Source: Certhia americana (lineage: Eukaryota > Chordata > Aves > Passeriformes > Certhiidae). From it: a stretch of 64,000 bases of DNA. This document shows positions 25,158-38,708 of this stretch, piece after piece. Numbering within the stretch: the first letter of the stretch is position 1; each line of letters begins with the position of its first letter. Under the pieces are notes generated by a model. The model made no database searches, was not told the origin of the DNA, and saw only the letters and a list, made by a program, of their open reading frames with translations. Position numbers and translations under genes: made by a program. The stretch lies in contig JAGMWU010000098.1 of NCBI GenBank assembly GCA_018697195.1, forward strand, positions 62,001 to 126,000, written 5' to 3'.

Positions 25158-27200
25158 GTCCGTCTGTCACTATTTGGATTCAGGAACATCATCAATGTTA
25201 ATTGCATGTATTTCTTTTGGATAATTGTTTGAATGACTCTTTATCATAAAATAAACATTACCTGTAACAGGTTATGTTAGAACTGGCAATGAGGAATGCA
25301 GACTGATGATTTTAAAGGAGTACACTGTATTTGTTTTCACCTTTCACTTGCAACTCATAGAACTTTGTGATGGAACTAAAATTATGTGTTTGCTTTTCTC
25401 TGGTTTATTTCCTCATATGAAACTGGCAGTCATGCTTATTTACTAAGGTAAACAAAAGAACTTACAGTTTTGAATAGCTAAGCTACTAAGTTATTTAACT
25501 AATGCCATGAATGTGCCTTAAATTATGAGAAATTATGAGTATTTTTTTACTATATTTGTTTTTTATTTTATGAAGTGACAATAATGCAGAGGCTGTATCT
25601 ATGACACATTTAAAAAAACCCACATTGTATATTTAATTGTGTGAAGTAATCACAGGAATCTACATGTATTAGCGTAAGATTTTTTAATTCTGCACAATAA
25701 ATAGAAGCAGGCTGAGTTATGTTATAAAAAAGGTAAGATACAAGCTTTCTTTTTGTGAGACCTTTATTTTTCTCTCCAGAACTAGAGTCAAAATCCAGGA
25801 TTTTAACTTCACAGTTAATCAATAATCCATAATTCGATCCACTTTTCCTCAAATGTAAATATTTTTGTTACTGAATCTACATTATTTAAATTTCAGGCAG
25901 TATTACTTGTTCAGCAAAATGCTAAATTCTTGCTATAGTCTGAGATTAGAAGAGAGATGATCTTGAAGAAAAAGCAGGAGACAGTTCAAAAATCTGTGAC
26001 TGATTTCAAAGCTGACCAATTCTTGATTGAGACTCAGAAGGCATAAAATTACATGAGCCTTTATGGCTGTAACTGAAGAGAAAGTCTCTAATATTTTATG
26101 ATAAGAGTCTTTAACATTGATAATGACATATAAACAAGGCAAATCTGGTGTTTTGTAATCTAGTGAAATTGCATGCATTTACATGGATGCAAGCCTTGCT
26201 AGCAAGGGATACAAAGAAAAGTGGTAAATTTATTAGAAGATGCAGATGTCATGGATAATTAAAAAAATTAAAGAGGTTAACTTATCCCCATTTTATGTAC
26301 ACTCAGGTGTTTCATAGTATATAACTATGAGAAGTATGCACAAATGAAAAAAAAGCATGCATAAATTACACAATAAAGCAGCATAATGGCTTGCAACAAA
26401 GCAATTGAGAGTACTGGGATTGTATTGATACAGTTTGCCTTGCAGTGTGGTCTTTCCCCTCTTTGTACATCACTGGGAATCAGTTAATCAATAATAATTC
26501 AGCTATAAAATTGCTTCAATGTGTAGCTTTACAGAGCAAGACTACTCATGTGAACAGCTTCTCTCACAAGAGAATGGAGAAATAGTGTGGTGGGATACAT
26601 CAAAGTCAGCTGTTACTGCAATTCAAGGTTTCTGATTCTGATTTCACCAGTCAGTGTTACCGTGTCAAGTAGTGCTAATAAACGGTTACAAGCAGGGGAA
26701 AAGAAACCGAGCTGCATCAGTGAGGAAAATGGGTACTGAGATTGAAAAAGGGAAAAAACCTCACATGATGTTATGTGATTACACAATAGAGGAATTGAGC
26801 CTGGAATATGTTTCAGAAACCTATTTCTACCTACATATGGGTATTTTAAAGTGAATAAAATATTGTGAATGCCTTTTTCTGTTTTGTTGGTGTATTATTG
26901 TGGTTTTTTTTTTGTTTTCGTACATGACATCTTGGCAATGTGTAGTGTCAGTGGTTGACTGATAACAATTAAAACACCCCCACAGGATTGTTTCCAGCCC
27001 CACCTGCTGGTCTGAAACTCACCATCTCCATCGAGTTCTGGAGTTGGCTCTGTATTTGGTTCTGGCTAAATTCTTCTTATTTTTAGACCTGAAGAATCAG
27101 GTAAAGGCTAAATGCATTTTATTTAACCAGACTTTTTACTATTTCTATTAAAGCAGTAGATATTCTACAGATAATTAGCAATTTTCATGCTGAAGAGCTG
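25158..27200. other. AT-rich spacer, no gene seen
   Basis: No exon-like features or recognisable repeats were found. Confidence 0.5.
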
Positions 27201-27212
27201 AAATATTTTGTA

Positions 27213-27372
27213 ACTGCGCCACGCGGGCCCGGGCCCTGCGGGGGCGCGGGCGCCACCGGGTGGATTGCCGAGGTACAGCCGCGATTTGCCTCCGAGCGTC
27301 TCCCGAATGGCAGGACCACAAAGTACTCGCAGCTGGAAGCGACCTGCGAGGATCATCGAGCCCTTACGCACT
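27213..27372 (-). other. Isolated CpG-rich patch with a CR1-like end
   Basis: About 100 bp of GGGCCC/GCGCGGGCGCC-type sequence stands alone in AT-rich DNA. The adjoining AGCTGGAAGCGACCTGCGAG and ATCATCGAGCCC resemble the 3' region of bird CR1 elements (consensus-like GGAAGGGACCTC...GATCATCGAGTCC). It is therefore probably a decayed CR1 fragment interrupted by or fused to GC-rich DNA of unknown origin. Confidence 0.3.
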
Positions 27373-28690
27373 TGTGTCTCAACAATCTGTACATTGGTCT
27401 CCTGTAACTAAGGATTAGAATTCGGCCTTTAAAGACATGATGGCCTTTTCCTGAGACCACTGTCCATCCAATGGAGAAATATGCTTTCATTGTCTCGTGT
27501 CCTGGGCTGTTTCCTCACTGCTTTGCCTGATACTGGGGTTTAAAACCATCTTTGATTTTCCTTCTATAGTAGAGAAGCTGTTATTTCTAAAATATCCAAT
27601 GGGTCATTATAGTTTATGTGTGCTTTATGCAACAGATAATATGAAAGTATTATGAAGGCATTGGCTAAAACATGATGCATCATGTAGGAAGAAGGAAGAT
27701 GCATCAATAAGGCAAGAGAAATATGTTCAATGGAAAACTATGTCTTAGGGAAGAAAATAGATCAGCAAAAGAAAAGTGTGATTTCAAGCAATATGGATTT
27801 CTATCTGGACTTTGGTTGAGGCCTTCATTTATGCTCATTAACATTCCAAATAGATCCTTAACTTTTAAATAACATCTTGGATGGGAAAATCTATATAAAA
27901 GTTACCTTTTCTTCCAGAAGAACACTTTGTTTCTATGAAAGCAAAGTAATTTTTCATGTGTGAATACGTCTGATTATTAGTAATGATGCTTTAAAAGAAT
28001 GTGTTTTAATGATGTTTTAGAAGAAACAATTATATTTCCTGGTTTCATGAATATTGAAGTATTTTTATACTTTTCCTATGTAACAGCTTGCAATGACAGG
28101 ACTCACCCTCCTCATTTCTCATATACACAGCCTAGTCAATAGTATAATGTGAGGACATTTCATAAAAGATAGGGAGAGTTTTCCTGGAAGGAGATTGAAC
28201 TTGATTTTTACCTCTCCTAGGCAGGTGTCCGTTGACCACAAAGAGATGTATTTCTTGTGTTACATAGCAAGTTCCTCTTACAGATCCAATTATTTAAGAA
28301 TGATCTGGCAGTCCTGTGTTTGGCCTAAATGATCTGTTTCCTGAGTTTCTGACTGAATAATATTTGCATTTATTTTCTTCATTTACTTCTAGCATAGGAG
28401 CATCAATGGCTATTGTATTTTCAATTCCTGCTGGTTGGTGGCAGCTCAGCAGGGGCCAGATGATCACCAGAGGAGATTGTCCCTCTGAGCTCAGCATCGG
28501 TGCAGCCTCACCATGAGACCCATGTGTAGCACTGGGTCCCAGCACTGCAGAATGACACGAAGGTCCTCGGATTCTGCTGGAGGAGGCAGCTGAGCTGGTG
28601 AGGGGCTGGAAAGCAAGTCCTGGGAGAAGCAGCTGAGGACTCTGGGCCTGTCTGGTTAGGAGAGAAGGTATCTGAGGGGCAACCTCTGGG
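27373..28690. other. Spacer, no gene seen
   Basis: AT-rich sequence without exon signals. The open frame at 28294-28719 on the - strand overlaps the start of a CR1 fragment and is not considered real. Confidence 0.45.
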
Positions 28691-29010
28691 CTTTTTACCA
28701 ATTCCTGACCAGTGGACATGGAGAGGCAGATGATGTGCTCTTCTCCGTGGGATCCAGGAACAGGACGTGTGGGAATGGCTCAAAGCTGCACCAGGATAGG
28801 TTCAGACTAGACATGAGGGAACATTTTTGTACCAGGAGAATGGTCATATGCTGGAACAGGTCTCTTGGAAAGGGAATTGATGTCCCAAGTATTGAAGAGA
28901 CATTTGGGCAGTGACCTTAATAACAAACTTCAACTTTTGGTCTCCCCTTGAGAAGTCAGGCAGCTGTACTAGATGACTGTTGCAGGTTTCTTCTAACTGA
29001 AATAGTCCAT
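28690..29010 (+). mobile_element. CR1 LINE, 3' fragment, sense on + strand
   Basis: It shows the CR1 signature segments in order: CCAGTGGACATGG, GGGAATGGCTCAAAGCTGCA, AGACTAGACATGAGGGAACA, a 'GGTCAxxxxxTGGAACAGG' block and 'CTAGATGACTGTTGCAGGTTTCTTC'. These match the end of the reverse-transcriptase frame and the 3' UTR of avian CR1. It is diverged and 5'-truncated, as most CR1 copies are. Confidence 0.75.
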
Positions 29011-29846
29011 TGTATTTGAAAATCCTTGGCTGACTAGAATATCCTTGTTTTAAAGCATCCATCCATTCTTTTTTGTTTTTCATAAGTGAATTAGGTGGCT
29101 ATTAATTGGAACTAAGATTTGATGCATTTATACTAAAGCATTAGGACTATGTACATTTAAATGAAGGAAACTAAATTGCTTTCTAGTTTTGCACGGGTCT
29201 CACTGGGAACGAGAAATGCAGCACACGTTATACAAGCAGCCTGACTGTAGGCTTCTCAGTATTTGAAATAAAAAAATTACTGTAGTTAGTCCAGAAGAGT
29301 GGCTCATCTCAAGGTAATCAATGAGTAAGAATAAAGCTACATTTCCAAACCACTGAAAACAGATATCCCCAAATTGTTTCCATAGAAAACTGTATGTTTT
29401 CAATAAATTATAAAAAAATATATTTTAATACATGGCAGTGGTCTCTAAGCCCAAGTTCCTATTGCAAGGTTGGAAACACAATGCTGGTGCAATCAGTATC
29501 TTCATACCAATTTTATTTTTTGCTTCTTTAAGCACCTTGTATTACAAAGATTTATGAGAATGCTAACCATTATGGTTTGTGAGAAGATCTGTGAGCCCTG
29601 TGGCATATCAGGGCTGTTGCTTGATGATTGGTCTAGAGAGCTAAGAATGTCACAGCCTGTCTTGTAGAGGATGTCAATAATATTTGTATATATTTTAATA
29701 TTAGTCAGTTACATATATGAAGCTTATTTACTTGAGTGAAGTCTGCAGAACCACTTCCAAGATATCAGTAAACACACCATTAGCAGATACTAGATGCAGT
29801 ATTAGTTTTCACTTAGAATCTGGAAAGATGTCAGTGTCTGCACAGG

Positions 29847-30115
29847 TGTCCTGGTTTAACCTGGACAGAGTTCATTTTCTTCTCAGTAGCCCATCCAGTG
29901 AGTGCTGTGTTTTGGATTCAGTATGAGAATAATATTAATGCTGTGATGCTTTTGGTTGTTGCTCAGCAGTGCTCCTCCTAAATCAAGGACTTTTCTGTTT
30001 CCTGTGCCCTGTCAGCAAGGAGGTGCACAAGAAGCTGTGGAGAAGCACGTCCAGGACAGTGGATCTGAACTGGCCAGAGGGATACTCCATACCACAGAAC
30101 AGGACATGACATGCC
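29847..30115 (+). mobile_element. 5' part of an ERVL-type LTR, truncated
   Basis: It starts TGTCCTGGTTTAACCTGGAC and carries TGTGTTTTGGATTCAGTATG, GTTGTTGCTCAGCAGTGCTC and GGAGGTGCACAAGAAGCTGT. These match, by memory, the widespread avian ERVL-type LTR beginning TGTCCTGGTTTCAGC. The TATA and polyadenylation part is missing, so the copy is cut off at about 30115. Confidence 0.65.
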
Positions 30116-32254
30116 ATGTTAATGTGAATGAACTACTGGTTCTGTAAATGCTTATAACTAAAAACTAAATTTACAGATTCTAAGTGTGAACTCGTATGAA
30201 AGTAATTCAGTGACAAAGGGGCAACTTCCTGGAGAAAAATGTTACATTATATCCTTTCCCTACTGGCCAGCTGATGCAAGACAAACTCTTATCCTCAGTT
30301 CTTAGTTTCAACAGTGTCTGTCTGAATTTCAAACCCATTTGTATGCTGGTTTTTGTTAGAGCAGTAAATTCTTCTCTGTTGCCAAGAAAACCTTATTTAG
30401 CACTGATTTGTCCACTTTCTTGCATTGCACATGCCTCCTGTACATAAAAGAAGTTGGAAATTCTGCAAACAATTGTCTCTGGAGATCATGATCTGACCTT
30501 TGTCTGCATTTAACAACAGCTTAAATTCCGCATTTTGTTCAGCATAGGATTCACACAAAGGTCTTCTAAATAGGCTCTACCAGCTGCTATTCAGAGCTGC
30601 TCCCATTGTAAAAGCCTTTTCTCCCACATTTCATTGTTTTACAAGTAAAATGTTACAGGTTGTATTTTTTAGAATTTTTTCATCATTTACATCTTTAATG
30701 AGAAACGAACACGCTAATAGTCTGCCATGCATTTTCTTTCTATGACTTTCTGCCAAACACAGCTAAATCATCAGTCAAAACACTAAAGGTTTTTATGTTA
30801 ATAATAATTTGAATAGTGGTTTGAAAAATGCAGTTGTTTCACTAATGTTTTAGTTCCCATTTACTCAACAAACATACAAAGAAAGCAGATACTTCTAGCT
30901 GTGATAATTTTTTGTTTTGACAGCTTGTGGCCAAGTCTCTTCTGACTGCTTTTGGAAGCAATAGATATTTTAGTAGTCTCAAGCTCTAAGGATGAAAAGG
31001 TTAAGAAGTGTTATGTAACTATACTAAGAATTTTATTTAAAATGTAAGATCTAAATTTTCTTATCTGATGAATGTGATGTTATATATTTGTTATTTAGGC
31101 TGTACAGTTTGGATAAAACTATTTTATTATTTACAGAGGTAAAAAATTGTACAAAGCATCTAAATTAAAGCCTTTTGTAATGCACTTGATATTTAAAATT
31201 AAGAGAAGGAGAAAAAAAGAAAAAACAAACCCAGAAATAAATGACTTGAAGCTGTGGAAGACAAAGCCAGTTTTGTTTCCCTAAAACTCAAACCCACTCA
31301 AAGTTATAAAGTTAAGAAGCATATGAAACAAGAGAAGCCTGCATTTAATTATTCCTGAATCTTAGATCCTGATTTCCATGATGAAGAGCAGAGCCCTCTG
31401 AGTCACTGGGGTATGACCTCTGAATGAAACACAAAAAAGCAATAGGCCCTGTATTCTCTAAGGACTGTGTATGTCTCCTAAGGCTCTGACCAAAAAAACC
31501 CCAAGCAAATGGTATCTGCAGGGTGGGAACATGCTACCTGACTTGCAACACTCACAACTCACAATCACATCCTGGGAAACCCTCCCATCCTTTTCCCCTG
31601 TGCACAACTTCTCAGGCACTAGGTCAAGGCTTTTATAAGCTTTCTGGATCATGCATCCATCCTGCCATGTGGGAGAGGACGAAAAGTGATCTTTTGAGAC
31701 CGCAGATAAAAAGAAAGAAGTGGAGGTTATTAACAGCTGTCACTTCCTTTATGCATCTTGAGAAGATAACTTCACTAGCTGGAATATGAAGTAACACATA
31801 AAAATTCCCCCCTTTCCAGATCAAGGTGATATGATCAAAAACTAGTTTCTTTCTGTGCAAGGTACTGCATATGAGACACCAAATGGGTTTGGACGAAATA
31901 TTAGAAAGGAAATATTCCAATTAATTTGTTTCAGATTTGCAAAATTTCACACAAGCTTGCCTCAAATGAAAAAGCTATATGTCACTAACCAGAAATTTAG
32001 ATTTCGGGTTCAGTCCTTCCAGGCCGGAAGATTTAGATTTATTTAGGGGTATGTGCATAGCATATACATAATAGAGCCATCTTCCCAGTAGAACTATCGA
32101 ACTCACACTTGTGAGAAAGGAAAAAGTCAGTAGTTGACACAGATTTAGTTTGACACATTTCCTACTTATGGAACATTCAAGGAATAAACAAACAAGTCTG
32201 CTTATAGGAGATCAGAAAATGAGCATCCAAGTCAGTATTTTGCAACAGCGTCTG
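30116..32254. other. Spacer, no gene seen
   Basis: AT-rich unique sequence. Overlapping frames at 31458-31920 on both strands have no coding support. Confidence 0.5.
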
Positions 32255-33340
32255 TGTGGTGGGTTAACCTTGGCTGGCTGCCAGATACTCACTGTGCCAC
32301 TTTCCCACTCCACCTTTTCAAGAGCTCAGGGGGAGAAAATAAGACGAAAAATTATGTGGCTTGTGATAAAGACAGACAAATCACTTATAAATTACCATCA
32401 GGGCCAAAACAGAAGTGACTGGGGGAAGATTAATTTAATTTATTGACAATTTAAAGTTGAGCAGGATGGTGAGAAACAAAGCCAAAATGAAAATCAATCT
32501 TCCTCCCCTTCCCCTGTTTCCCCGGCTCAACTTTACTGCTTGCTTCTGACTCTTCTACCTCCTCTCCCATGAGCAGAACAGTGGGGATGGGGAACGGCAA
32601 CTGCACTGTGCAGCAATAAAGCGTTCCTATTGTTAACACTTTTCATCACAAATCAAAAACATACGACCATATAAGCTACTATGAAGAAAATTATCTTAGT
32701 GAACACCAGCATGCGCTTCTCTACCACACCTTCCTCTTCATGCTGTTTTCCTTCTCCAGCATGGAATCTCTCCCACAGGGTACAGTCCTTCACAAACTGC
32801 TCCAGCATAGATGCTTCCCATGGGCTGCTCCAGTATGGGCCCTTTCCATGGGGTAAAGTCCTTCAGGAAGAGACTGTTACAGTGTGGGTCCCCCCCAGGC
32901 CACAAATCCTGCTAGACCAGCTCCTGCCAGCTCTCCCTGGACCACAGTTTGTGCCAGTAGACCACCCTGGTGTGGAGTCCTCCATAGGCCACAGAGCCTC
33001 AACACACATCACCATGGTCTTCCACATGGGCTGTAGGGGAATCTCTCCTCTGGTGTGTGGAGCACCTTCTCTCCCTCCTTCACTGACCTTGGTTTTCTGC
33101 AGGATTATTGCACATTTTTGTCTCTCCACTTTCACCCAGCAGCTCCACAGTGTTTTTACACTTTCTTACATGTTATCACACAGGCGCCACCAACATTGCT
33201 GATGGGCTCCGCTTTGGGCAGCAGTGGGTCTGTCTTGGAGATGGCTGGAACTGACTGTTGGACAAGGGGGAAGTCCCCATGTTTTTTCACAGAAGCCACC
33301 CCTGCAGCCTTCCCATCCTTGCCATGTAAAACCCAATACA
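32255..33340 (-). mobile_element. Near full-length solo LTR of a passerine endogenous retrovirus
   Basis: On the + strand it runs from TGTGGTGGGTTAACCTTGGC to AAAACCCAATACA. Internally it shows the tandem 'CTCCAGxxTGGGTCC' type blocks typical of a large passerine LTR family. Read on the - strand it begins TGTATTGGG and has AATAAATTAAATTAA near its 3' end, which sets the orientation. The 173-codon frame at 32681-33202 lies wholly inside and is a by-product of its GC/pyrimidine-rich blocks. No internal retroviral genes remain, so it is a solo LTR formed by recombination. Confidence 0.85.
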
Positions 33341-35003
33341 AGCTGATAGCAGATGTCTAGTGAGAGTATGGGAATAACACAAGATACAATGAACCCTTCT
33401 CTGACTTGCTTTACAGTCCAGCATACAAAGGAGGCACTGTTAAACCCTCCTTCTGGGAAGCAGCATACATTTCATTCCAGACTGAATCCTTTGGCATCTG
33501 TATTTCTTCATGGCCTGTAGTGATCAAAACCCCAAGTACAGTGTTACAAGTCCTTAGAAAGGGAATACAGTACAAAAGTGAAGTTACCACTAAACCACTA
33601 TTTGTCCATGGGGTGCCTACACTCTGAATGAGTTCAGTTACAGCTACTTCTGACAGAAATTATCTAGTAGGACCAGAAAACTAAAATAAAAGATGATCAA
33701 TGTTACAGAAGAACTCATGAAAAATGGACTAGAGTCCTGTAATTGGGCAAAGGCAAAACTCGAAGTCAAGATGATAGGTATCTATAAAGCCCAAACTTGA
33801 AAAGGAAACAATTATTTGCTCTTTCTCTTATTTCAGAAATTCAGGAAGTATCAAATTGAATTATCAGATAGTGATCTCTAAGCTAACAACAAGATAATCC
33901 TTTTTTTTGCACATCACAGAGCTAAATTCCGGAATTACTACTACAGGATGTGTCTGTGAGGATAAAATAGTCAGTCATCATAAAGATGTGTGTCACTACC
34001 TGTTTTTGATCTATAGCTCTGAAATGCAAGTCTGGTATTTGGTGTTCCTCCCTCCAAACTCTGCACGTGTCCAGTCTCACAATCTGCGTAACCCAGGCAG
34101 CACCTATCATAGCATCATTAAAAAAATTAAGGTGACAAAAATGCCTCATTAAGTCAGTTTTCACTTCTTGATCTGTTTCCAGCATTGTTTACGTTGTCTT
34201 CTTGTTATTTCCAGTCCTCTCTGTGTGAGGCAAAGGTGAAGATATGCTGTCTCAGCCCGCTGTGAGCCCCCCTGATAAAATTCCCCAAGAATACCTTATG
34301 TCAAATGCAGGACGGTGACCTCATCTACCTTTTTCTCCCTTCCCATCTCTGCCAGCTGGGGATTCCCTATCCTTGGTTAAAATAAAATCCTTTTCTTTTC
34401 TCCTTCAATTTCTTTATCTCAAGCTGGTTTTAAATGGGCACAGTGGAGCATATAGGGTCTTTTTTGTGTAAATCACTTCTCAGGTAAATTCTAGCTAGGC
34501 CTTTGTTATATTTATGTACACACCCTTTAGTTTTAAATGAATGATTATATATTTTTTAAAATGCACCACTGTATCTACCACATCTGCACTGTAAAGAAAA
34601 AAAAAAAAAAAAAATCAGGCAGATAGGGAGTTGAGCAGCTTTACCAGAGGTGAAATACAGTTGTAGTACATACAACAGTAGAAACAAAGTCTATATTCCT
34701 AATCCTATACGTGATTTATTAAGCCAAATCTAGATAATATTTATTTTCTCATTTGCTTAAGGCACAAGAGGAATACATTTACTCAGTTCCTATTAAGTGC
34801 CCAGCGAAACACAGATGTTAATTTAAATTTTTTCCTACTGGAACCTTAAGAAATGGAAATTAATCTGTTCAATCATAAAGCAAGAGCAAGAGAGAGGTAT
34901 AGTTTCACCAACAGTTGCAAATGTTTTCTGCATTTATAATTATGTTTTAATCACAGTCATTTGTTCCTACCCAAAAAAGTGTTTGACATAATAAAAATTA
35001 AGG

Positions 35004-35034
<31 letters not shown>

Positions 35035-37245
35035 ATTTGAGACAACTTTTGAGACATCTCCACTTCCAATTACAGGAAAAGCAGAATGAAGTCCTTGTTG
35101 TATGTCCTGTAACTAATAATTCCTGATGGTTTGCTCCTCCCACTTCCTTCTCTGCTTTAACACTGAATTAGTCACCATGTGACAATAACAATAATTATGT
35201 TGTATCTGGATTCCAGTCCATTCTCATCAACACGGAAGTAAAACATATTGCATTCCCCACCCTACTTACATACTATCCTCAGTAGCAGACTTGAGCTATA
35301 TTTCAGTAAAATCTTACACTGGTATTATTCTTGTTCAAAAACTCTTTTAATCCCATATTTTTGTGTGTGTATATATATATGTATGTATGTGTGTGTTGGT
35401 TTTGTGCAACTATCAGATTCTTGTAACAGGCATATAGAAAAATAGTTTAAGGCTATCCAAGTTTTTAGTAGCTAAAATTTCTTGCTAAAGGACAATAAAC
35501 AAAGACATTTTCATCTCCACTGAAATAATTTCCACTGCTTTAGCCTGGGCAGAAGGCATAATCCTGGATAGGAAGATGAAGGAAAATACTGATGTCTAAA
35601 CACCCTCTTTTCTCTAAAATGTGTTGAGACTTTTCACTATTAGCTTTTTCTATTGCAAAACCGAGAAACAATCTACATATGTAATTTAAGGTGAAGAATT
35701 CTTCCTATTTATTAAGATACATATTCACAAGGTATACAAATATTTAGATTTTTCTTTTTAAACATAGAAGCTATCGGAAAGGGAAAAGGTAGTTGTTTCA
35801 GATGTCTGCTGAAGTTCTGAGTAATTTTTTTGTTTTAATTTTATGTGTCTCTATTTAGAAGACTGGTTATTCCAAGAAATGAATGAAGGAGCATATCCAT
35901 ATTCTGAGAAAACAAACTAACAGAAGCATTTTGATCAGTGTTATTTAAAATGAGGAGTAAGAGCTCCCTGGTGAATAAAACAGTACTAGAAGCACAATTT
36001 TGTGCCTCATAGAGGCTTTAGTCTTCTTCCTCACTTGGAACATGGGAAGAAGAAAAGAAGAAAGATTTTAAAGCATTGACACATTCTGTAGTATTAGAAT
36101 TCCAGAAACAGTAATTATAGAAAAAAAATTCAAAAAACTCATCACCTTTATAAAACATAACTGAATACTTTTTAACAATTCTAACGATTTCTGTAATTTT
36201 AAACACACACAATTTTAGTTTCCGAAGTATAAGTTCAGGCAGAACCTAAAATTTTAAAAGAAGATACAGTACACTTGGTCCATCTACATGAGGTGTAGTA
36301 ATTACAAAATTAATCTCTTAATGTGGTTTAATTGCCTTTTACTTTACACCATTTGAAAGCAATAACAGATGTGATTCAGAAGGCACATAGAAGCTTCTTG
36401 ATTAAAATAAATTGCTAACAGGACAAAGTAAATACATTTATGCTTAAAAAAATAATTCTCAGGAACACTGGACAATGATTTTAGATGGATATTTAAAAAG
36501 AAGTATAGATTTACAAGGTAAAACAACAAGAGGGAAATCTTTTAAAATGGGTGCGCATCACAGTGTTTTACCTCCTAACACTGGGATCCAAATGGGTCAA
36601 AATTATTTCAGTTTGATTTTGATAAAATTAAAAAGCCTTTTAGTTTCAAAGCTTCCCATATCAAAACTAGGTTTTAAGTTAAGTTCACGCATCAAAATAT
36701 TTAAAAGTGGTTATTTTAACCTTGCCTTAAAAAAATTACAATGTTCAACGTGCCTGCATTTTAAAGCCTATATATGTATTTTGATAAATTATTTATTTCT
36801 GAAAGAATTATGCCAGGTTTCTCACTGTCAGCATTGCAGTAGTTTCTTTAGGGTTTAATCTGTTCTAAATGCTTTTTTCTCTGCAATGTTTATTTTTTTA
36901 TTGTATATCATTGCTGTTTATCTTACAGTTTGGATAGAGACCACAAGCGTTTTACTGACACCACGCTTACCAGATTTGTTTAAGCTATGAACTGTGATTT
37001 GGATTTATTTTCTGAGGACAACTTTCTACTGTCCACTTTCAGAAATCTTCCTTGTGTAATGTTTACCATAGACAGTTGAACATGAACTCTGCTTTTCTTT
37101 ACATCCTAGTTTTCCTTCCCCTGTAAAACATATATGGTGAAGACCTACTGTTGAGCAAGTCAACCAAGAGCAGCCCCACAACCCCACCTGGCAGGCTAGG
37201 GACCAGGGAACGTCTCATACATTTAGTGTCATGCTCAGTAGCTCT
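33341..37245. other. Spacer with microsatellites, no gene seen
   Basis: AT-rich. It contains a poly-A run near 34597, (AAAT)n at 35005-35036 and a TA/TG dinucleotide patch near 35365-35395. The 127-codon frame at 36475-36858 is lysine- and isoleucine-rich, as expected of AT-rich noncoding DNA. Confidence 0.5.
35005..35036. repeat. (AAAT)n microsatellite
   Basis: About eight tandem AAAT units without interruption. Confidence 0.95.
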
Positions 37246-37249
37246 AGTA

Positions 37250-37440
37250 CACACAGAATCTCCTGAGCTGGAAGAGACTCATCAGGATCCAGTCCAACCC
37301 TTGGCCCTGCATGGACACCCCAACAATTCCACCCTCTGTCTGGGAGCATTGTCTAAACACTCCTGGAGCTCTGGTAGCCTTGGGGCCATGACCACTGCTC
37401 TGGGGAGCCTGTCCAGTGCCCAACACAACAGGCTGCAGAA
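37250..37440 (-). mobile_element. CR1 LINE, 3' fragment, antisense
   Basis: The + strand reads as the reverse complement of CR1. It has a 'GAGCTGGAAGAGACTCATCAGGATCCAGTCCAA' type block, then GGGAGCATTGTCTAAACACT, CCTGGAGCTCTGGTAGCC and CTGGGGAGCCTGTCCAGTGC, all hallmarks of one avian CR1 subfamily. It is fairly well preserved. Confidence 0.8.
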
Positions 37441-38270
37441 AGAAGAAAAGGCAAGGGTTAAATTCATTAAAGACAGCCCCAGGAATGTGTATAGTGTCAA
37501 CCATAGGGTCTGTCAACCATTCTTAGACTTGTTCTAGCTGACACAGTAAAAAGAACAAGCCCCCGTATAACCTAAAGTAACACTTCAGTGCAGAAAAAAA
37601 CCACATTAAAAGGATGACTTGAGATTACCTTGTTTTTTGTCTTGTCTGCAAGTTCTTCAATCTATTCCTTTTCTGCTGTCTAAGCCACACACCCACGTGG
37701 TGTATTTCAAAAACTGTATTTCATACTGAATGTTGAATAAATGGATTTTTGTCTCAAGGATGCATTATCCTTTTCCTAGGACACAATGGCTGCTATCCAT
37801 GGAGGTCTTATTCCTGTCTCTGTCACTTTCAGAAATAATTACTGTAAAATTTAGGATCATCTGAGTGATAATTTGCCATATCAAAAACCATTTTCTAGAT
37901 TTGAGACCTTTTTGCTGCCTTTTCTCTCTGAAAGAAGAAGGTTAAGATTCTTAGGGCATTGCCTGAAATACTTCATAACAAATGAATATTCAAGTTGCAG
38001 TCTATGTTGCATTAAAAAAAAAATGCTTTCTAATAACATTCTTGCAGTTTAGTCAGAAATTTAACAAAAAGTCTTTAGAAACTGTCTATCTTCAAATGGT
38101 TATTAAAATTGATTTTTACTCAAGAATGGCTTACTAATAGGGATAAGTAAAAACTATTTGACTAGACAACACCAATTTCTGATAATCTTAAAACTCAATA
38201 ATTTCAGGGTATGACCTATTGAAGCTAAGGACAGACACTACAAAAAGTTCAGCCATTTGTGGAAAAGCAG

Positions 38271-38327
38271 GTTTTGTGAATCTCTTTTTGTGAAGAGGTG
38301 TAAGAACGGACAGTTAAGGATAGTAAA
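38271..38327 (+). repeat. 55-bp dispersed repeat, copy A
   Basis: The sequence beginning GTTTTGTGAATCTCTTTTTG and containing GGACAGTTAAGGAT matches 41562-41617 with only a few differences. The flanks do not align. The family is unknown. Confidence 0.7.
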
Positions 38328-38682
38328 TCTGTTAATAATTATGTGATTTATATCTGCCTGTTTTCATATCGTTGATATGGTTAAAGAACATACTAAAGCA
38401 GATGTACTCTAAACCTACTGCTTTGTCATTTATGAGTACACCATTACACAGGATTTGTGATTCCAGCCATTAACACCCAATATTCGATGTTTTCCTTGAA
38501 TCCAAAATCATAAATCATATCCACGTTCAGTAGATGGTGCCATTTTAGCAATGATTCAAAATGTAGAGAAGTCTTTGTGCAATGTGGTAGTATTGAACAC
38601 TATGTCTTAACCTTTCCTAATTTTTTACATTTGCAATTAAATCAGTTATTATAGGGTAAATCTTTGATCCATTATGCAGATT

Positions 38683-38708
38683 ACAACAACAACAACAACA
38701 ACAACAAA
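38683..38708. repeat. (ACA)n microsatellite
   Basis: About eight ACA units followed by an A run. Confidence 0.95.

Noticed and set aside
32681..33202. 173-codon frame
   Set aside because: Lies wholly inside a non-coding LTR, antisense to its transcription.
34200..34450. Possible LTR 3' end with AATAAAATCC followed by GGTTTTAAATGGGCACAGTGG
   Set aside because: No matching TG start, CA end or target duplication could be defined.
36475..36858. 127-codon frame on the + strand
   Set aside because: Product is rich in Lys, Ile and Leu as expected for AT-rich noncoding DNA; no splice sites, promoter or recognised domain.
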